Source of the DNA: Phytomonas francai
Taxonomy: Eukaryota; Euglenozoa; Kinetoplastea; Trypanosomatida; Trypanosomatidae
DNA length: 64,000 nucleotides
Direction of reading: 5' to 3'
Assembly (NCBI GenBank): GCA_001766655.1
Contig: MJCC01000005.1
Span: forward strand, 166,072 to 230,071
Shown: positions 59,754-64,000 of the stretch, one piece after another
Layout: every line of letters starts with the position of its first letter
Position numbering within the stretch: position 1 is the first letter of the stretch
The notes under the pieces: generated by a model
Told to the model about the DNA's origin: nothing
What the model saw: only the letters and a program-made list of their open reading frames with translations
Database searches by the model: none
Made by a program: the position numbers and the translations under genes

Positions 59754-60448
59754 TTTAGTCTACTGACAAAAATAGAGTAGAAGGAAAAAAGAAATTAAGA
59801 ACCTGAAGGATTTCCCTCCTAAGGCTCCGCTCCGATTCAAATGAAATAAAGCAACAATAACCTAAAATGCGACCCTTTAATGGCAACTGGTAAAATTTAT
59901 TCTACTAGAAATCTCAGTCGAATTTAGTGGATATAATGCATCCGAATCACTAAGCAGCACGCTATTCTCTTTTTGCTTTCCAAACCCCTTCACAGTTCGT
60001 TCCCTTTGAAAATAAGCTTGACCGATAAGTCCAATATCGGATTCTTGTTCGCATCAATGTACATCAACGCTCGAAGAAGAAAAAGGACGCTTACAAAGAA
60101 ACAGAGTCTCTTTAGCCATAGAACAAACTAAAGGAAGCTACCTGTTCACAACAACAAAAAAAAGCCTTCAAAAGGATATAAGGATGAGATACAGTACCCA
60201 AATATATCTCTGCCACCAGCTATTTACACCTATACTTTTTTTAACGGATAGATTACATTCGTGAATAAAATACGAGACGAGAGAGGGGGGAAGGGAGGGG
60301 GGAGAATAATGAGGCATACTGAAATACAAAAATGGTATCAAGGATTAAAAAAGGAGACAGCACTAGTGGTGCTGCTTTAGCATTAGCAACAAGAATTCTA
60401 CATCTATAGGAACCCCATCCTGTGGTGTGTCGTTGGTAACCCCAGGGT
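59754..60448. other. Intergenic DNA with 28-base polypurine run
   Basis: A 28-base pure purine run at 60279-60306 is a polypyrimidine tract on the coding strand, about 530 bases before the AsnRS ATG. It is otherwise AT-rich with no gene seen. Confidence 0.55.
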
Positions 60449-62275
60449 TCAAAAATCTCCGTAATAAGTCGCATAGCGATCGAGATCAAAAACCTGCGAA
60501 GCCCCGATCTCCTCGGCGTAGGCCTGCCTCAACACCCGTTCATCCAATTGTTTCTGTTTTAACATTACTTCATGAAGTATCTTCAGTAAATCCCGGTACG
60601 CCCTGCGCTCTGAAGAAATGACTTTATGTCGGCCTGCTGAATACTCCGTCAGAAGCCTTTCGCAGACCTCCTCAGGGAGGCTCTCCCCGCACGCGGAATC
60701 GGGGGATCGCGCAAGGGGCATCTCCTTTGGAAGCGAACACGTAGAGAGTGGTGCGGGCGCCTTAAAAGCCTGCAATCCGCCCGATCCCGCTCTAACCTCA
60801 GTCGCCCTTTTGCGTCGGATACCCACACACAAATTTCGAAAACGAAACATGCGCGGGTCATCAGCCCTCTTCAGCTCCCTATTCTCCTCTTCAGAAACTA
60901 CCCTCGGCTTCGGCTTACGAAGATTATCGCTCGCGAACAAAAATCCTAGGGTGGTCGTTTGCTTTGACACGGTGTGAAGTCGCTCAGCATCTACGGAAGT
61001 GGTCCGGTCGGCAAGGGGGAGCGAATCCGCCGGATAACGGCAGCGACGGCACATCAAACCCGCTACCCTCTCGTCCTGAATAAGCTCGCCCTGAAGAGAG
61101 CTGAGGGATCGAACGCTCCGCATGGAATCGCTGGCGAGCTCGAGAATAAGACGATACGCCGACTCCTCTCGGTATATCAGATCATTCCTCGCGGAGATCT
61201 CCTCTTCCCAGAGCTTTCGCCGCTCAGCCCGGTGGCGAGCCAACACTTTGGCGTTCCCTAGCCCCGTTTTCGGATTAGAACTGAGCAGCTCCCACAGGCT
61301 CTCGGAATTGAGCTGCATGGAATCCAAACTCGGAGCATCCGTACGAGCATCCCCCTCGCCCGCCTCCCCAGAGCCCTCTTTTTTCCTCTCAGAGTCCGCC
61401 GGAGGGGGCGAGGTTGACAACGGACGCAAATCTCTATAGACCGAGCGCAGTGGGTTCAACCGAATGGGCTCTAAAATGGCCTCCAAGGGAACCGCGACGG
61501 CGCGAGGGGGCAGGTATCCCCCCTCGCTCGCACGGCGAGGCGTCCAGGGTGAATGGTGCCTGTCCTTCGCCTTAATAGAGGACGAATCGCCACCGCTGGT
61601 GGAGAGCAACCGCTCCCCACCCCTCAACGCCGCTTGCCCCTCAAAGGAAAGAGCCTCCTCCCACTCAACATACGCATCGTACACGTGAACAGCCGGGGAT
61701 CCGCGCGACTCGGCGGGGTGGGGGCGGGGTATGGGAAAGAAAGCGTCCAACGTGTTGTCGCCATTCATCAAGGCATCAATGCGAATCATTTTTTGACAAC
61801 TCCCCAGTCCCGAGGGGGTCGAATGCGGGCGAGAAACCCGAGCCCCGCACGGCCAGGAAACCGCCCCGTCAAAGGCCTTGGGCGAAAGCTCGGAGTCGTG
61901 TGGGGCGGCGCGGCGGATCCACAGCGCCCGCACCGCGAGCCCGCATGGTGCAGGCCCCTGGCCGTAGCGCTTGCTCACGCACCGCATGAACTCCTTCAGG
62001 AAGGCGTCGATGGTGAGGGTAACGAGCCCGACCGGACGGACGGGAATGAGCACCTCGCGAAGGGCGCCCGCCTCGTCCTCGGCGGCGCCGCCCTCCCCAC
62101 AGGGAGCCGTCCTGGCCTCGGCCGAGGGTAAACTGGGCGGGGTAAAGTACAGGCGAAGGCTGAGCGCGTGGTCCGAGGCCCCGTGGAGATAATCGCGTGT
62201 GGGTGCCTCCTTGTCGCTAGGCCCCATAATGCCCGCAGCATCCAGAATGGGGAACAACTCCCTCCGAGGCATCAT
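60449..62275 (-). CDS. Protein of unknown function
   Basis: A 608-residue protein from ATG 62275 (the next codon is also ATG). I recognise no family. The first 130 residues hold a beta-rich stretch (ALSLRLYFTPP, EVLIPVRPVGLVTLTIDAFLKEFM) that could be a small globular domain. The middle is Ser/Pro-rich and polar. A helical block at about 335-400 (AKVLARHRAERRKLWEEEISARN, in part, and YRLILELASDSMRSV) may form a coiled coil; MCRRCRYPAD contains a lone Cys pair. The C-terminal 60 residues are also helical (RAYRDLLKILHEVMLKQKQLDE) and end DRYATYYGDF. There is no signal peptide or membrane span. GC is high in the N-terminal half and lower in the rest. It is a plausible structural or scaffolding protein. 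Confidence 0.7.
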   Translation of the reverse strand: MMPRRELFPILDAAGIMGPSDKEAPTRDYLHGASDHALSLRLYFTPPSLPSAEARTAPCGEGGAAEDEAGALREVLIPVRPVGLVTLTIDAFLKEFMRCVSKRYGQGPAPCGLAVRALWIRRAAPHDSELSPKAFDGAVSWPCGARVSRPHSTPSGLGSCQKMIRIDALMNGDNTLDAFFPIPRPHPAESRGSPAVHVYDAYVEWEEALSFEGQAALRGGERLLSTSGGDSSSIKAKDRHHSPWTPRRASEGGYLPPRAVAVPLEAILEPIRLNPLRSVYRDLRPLSTSPPPADSERKKEGSGEAGEGDARTDAPSLDSMQLNSESLWELLSSNPKTGLGNAKVLARHRAERRKLWEEEISARNDLIYREESAYRLILELASDSMRSVRSLSSLQGELIQDERVAGLMCRRCRYPADSLPLADRTTSVDAERLHTVSKQTTTLGFLFASDNLRKPKPRVVSEEENRELKRADDPRMFRFRNLCVGIRRKRATEVRAGSGGLQAFKAPAPLSTCSLPKEMPLARSPDSACGESLPEEVCERLLTEYSAGRHKVISSERRAYRDLLKILHEVMLKQKQLDERVLRQAYAEEIGASQVFDLDRYATYYGDF

Positions 62276-63568
62276 GAGAATTGTGTGCTAGAGCTTCTTG
62301 GATGGGGTTACCGTACGCAAGGCCCTCACCGAAACGGATCGCGTAAACGGCCGTAAAAATAAATAAATACAAATCCTCAGACCTAGGAGCGTGGACAAAT
62401 GAATTAGAAAGGGGTAGAGTTACATCTACAGCGTTTTGTGCAACTTGGAAGCTGCGCTCACATAGCTGGCAATAAGCTTACCAGAACAGCAACAACAGAG
62501 AAGAAAAAGGAACTCTTTTTTTGGTACACGGTAAACCCTCATATATTGTTGATAATGCCAGCAATGTAACGAAAATACAGCAAGAACTGGTGAAATAATG
62601 GAAAGTAAACCACATTAGCACAAACAGCTCTTGAAGTCAATAATCCCTTTGATTCAAAAAAGATTCGGTCGATATTAAATTTTGAAATATTGAAATAATA
62701 TGCAATATCAGTAATACGGATTGTGCAAATGGTCAAGAAGAAAAAGTTGTCAAGTTAGATCAATTTAATGGGATTAAAGTAATAAAATATATAAGGTAGT
62801 ATAAACATTTGAATAGAATATACTGCTTTCGATGTAGTGTGTCATTCCCTAAAAGATGCTTTCTAAGAGACAGATGGCACAAATTGCATAATTTATCATA
62901 GAGTTTCCTCATTAAAAGTAAATAGCTCCTAATTGAATAAGTATTTTATTCTTCTTTCTATCTCCTCCTCAAACCCTCTTCGCCTCTGTTTCGATGAATC
63001 CCTGTATTCTGAGCATGTGCGCATGTGTGTGTAAACAGCAAGCTTGCAGAAATATAAGCAAGTTCACGTAGAATTGTCTGCCAACAAGTAGACCCATTAC
63101 CAATAACGGCTTTAGAAGAAGAAGAAAAATGATTTGGTTAAATCTACCCAACATTGTAAAATAATATATATATATATATATATAATAGACGACAAAAATA
63201 TAGATAACTAGCCGTTACACGCACATACGCATATACATCATATATTGAGCCACCCGCCCCCAATATGTATAGAATTGTAATTTTCATATATAATAAAGCT
63301 CAAGCACTTCCTTTGGCAGGGATATCGAACAAATGCGCAACGGGCCACTCCCTGATACACGCTCTATAAAGCAAAAGCAACGCCGAAAGGGTGGAAGCAG
63401 AGAAGGGGGGAAAAAAGGGAAAGTAAAGCAGTGCTGTGCACACCTCGCCCACACACCACAGCACGCGAAAGATGAACTATCTACATTGACGGTATTCTGT
63501 TATAGAAATCCTAGCCTCATTCCGTGAGCCCCGTCGCTCGAGACAGAAGGAAGAAGGTGATAGGTCCC
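62276..63568. other. Intergenic DNA with TA run and polypurine run
   Basis: AT-rich spacer. A (TA)n run is at about 63163-63183 and a 25-base pure purine run at 63399-63423 (polypyrimidine on the coding strand, about 1.1 kb before the ATG at 62275). No gene seen; short frames are unsupported. Confidence 0.55.
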
Positions 63569-64000
63569 TCAAGAGGACACCTCTCGAGGGTTAAAGCCCA
63601 ACAGCTTTACCTGCGCGCTCCGCAGGCTCTCGTAGTACTTTGTGGCCTCGGCGATGTCGAAAAAGGCCATGAGTTTGATCGACTTCAGGCGCTCCAACAG
63701 CGCCTCGCAGTGCCGCCGACGCTCCTCGGCGCCCTCCAGCGCCTTCGCGTGGGCCGCGAGCAGCCGGTTTAGCTGGCGCTCCAGACGGACAACGGTGGGG
63801 TGGGCGGGAGAGGTGGGGGCGTCCTCCGGGGCCGGCGACGTGCTCGGCTGCGGCCCACGGCCCGCGTCCTCCCGCTCCCGCCCCCGCTCCCTGTTCGCCC
63901 CATCCCGCACAACGGTGAGCTGGTGAACCAAAACGCCCAGGTAGCGCTGCCATTCATCAAGCAGCTCGCGCCCGACCTCGCTCTTTTTCAACTCCGTGTT
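63569..64000 (-). CDS. C-terminal part of a coiled-coil protein, cut by the window edge
   Basis: Only the last 143 or so residues are in the window; the stop is at 63569 and the frame stays open to 64000 without an ATG, so the start lies to the right. The visible part is charged and helical: VGRELLDEWQRYLGVLVHQL, then a Pro/Ala/Thr-rich linker, then LLAAHAKALEGAEERRRHCE and LLERLKSIKLMAFFDIAEAT, ending LLGFNPREVSS. The pattern suits a coiled-coil or scaffold protein. No family is assigned. Confidence 0.65.
   Translation of the reverse strand, partial: NTELKKSEVGRELLDEWQRYLGVLVHQLTVVRDGANRERGREREDAGRGPQPSTSPAPEDAPTSPAHPTVVRLERQLNRLLAAHAKALEGAEERRRHCEALLERLKSIKLMAFFDIAEATKYYESLRSAQVKLLGFNPREVSS

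Noticed and set aside
1..64000. Mobile elements, CRISPR arrays or a bacterial origin
   Set aside because: No transposase, reverse transcriptase, terminal repeats, spaced repeat arrays or operon-like overlaps were seen; content is eukaryotic.

Overview
The window looks like nuclear DNA of a kinetoplastid or other euglenozoan protist. All 24 protein genes I can support read on the minus strand, none needs an intron, and the gaps between them are AT-rich (about 0.3-1.4 kb). That is the layout of a polycistronic array processed by trans-splicing. The content is clearly eukaryotic: AP-2 sigma, twinfilin, an EHD ATPase, EMC5, a Prp43-type helicase, a PERK-like kinase and mitochondrial L32. Strand layout and gene content carry the lineage call. 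I cannot name a genus.

Layout in plus coordinates (transcription runs right to left): PERK-like eIF2-alpha kinase (464-2878); coiled-coil orphan (3445-4902); OGG1 (5884-7464); large helical-repeat protein (8275-12744); two degenerate kinase domains + ZZ finger + LRR + dual-specificity phosphatase (14055-18710); PDI-like ER thioredoxin (19546-20883); secreted nucleoside-hydrolase-like protein (22237-23499); orphan (23877-25730); PDE12-like phosphodiesterase (26232-28790); membrane orphan (29575-30174); GH65-HAD fusion with lost catalytic residues (30724-34218); kelch protein with an assembly gap (35291-40342); Prp43/DHX15 helicase (40718-42979); EHD ATPase (44402-45811); orphan (46193-48607); twinfilin (49426-50358); ubiquitin-like protein (51330-51569); possible bromodomain protein (51968-53974); mitochondrial L32 (54454-54705); EMC5 (55346-55750); AP-2 sigma (56137-56568); AsnRS with a GlnRS-type N-terminal domain (57411-59753); orphan (60449-62275); and a gene cut by the right edge (63569-64000).

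The genes do not form one pathway, as expected for kinetoplastid-type arrays, where neighbours are transcribed together but are functionally mixed. Loose themes are ER/secretory biology (PERK-like kinase, PDI, EMC5), membrane traffic and actin (EHD, AP-2 sigma, twinfilin), RNA and translation (Prp43, AsnRS, L32m, PDE12-like), and signalling.

The most interesting signals are pseudoenzymes and fusions. They are a phosphatase attached to two kinase domains that both lost the catalytic Asp, a GH65-HAD fusion degenerate in both halves, a nucleoside-hydrolase fold without its metal and catalytic residues, an AsnRS carrying the tRNA-binding N-terminal domain normally seen on GlnRS, and a ubiquitin-like protein ending in Ala-Gly instead of Gly-Gly. 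Base composition is also unusual: within single genes it switches between about 27% and 73-80% GC (hand-counted on 60-base lines). Several minus-strand proteins have no in-frame ATG at the extreme 5' end of the open frame; for these I use the first ATG.
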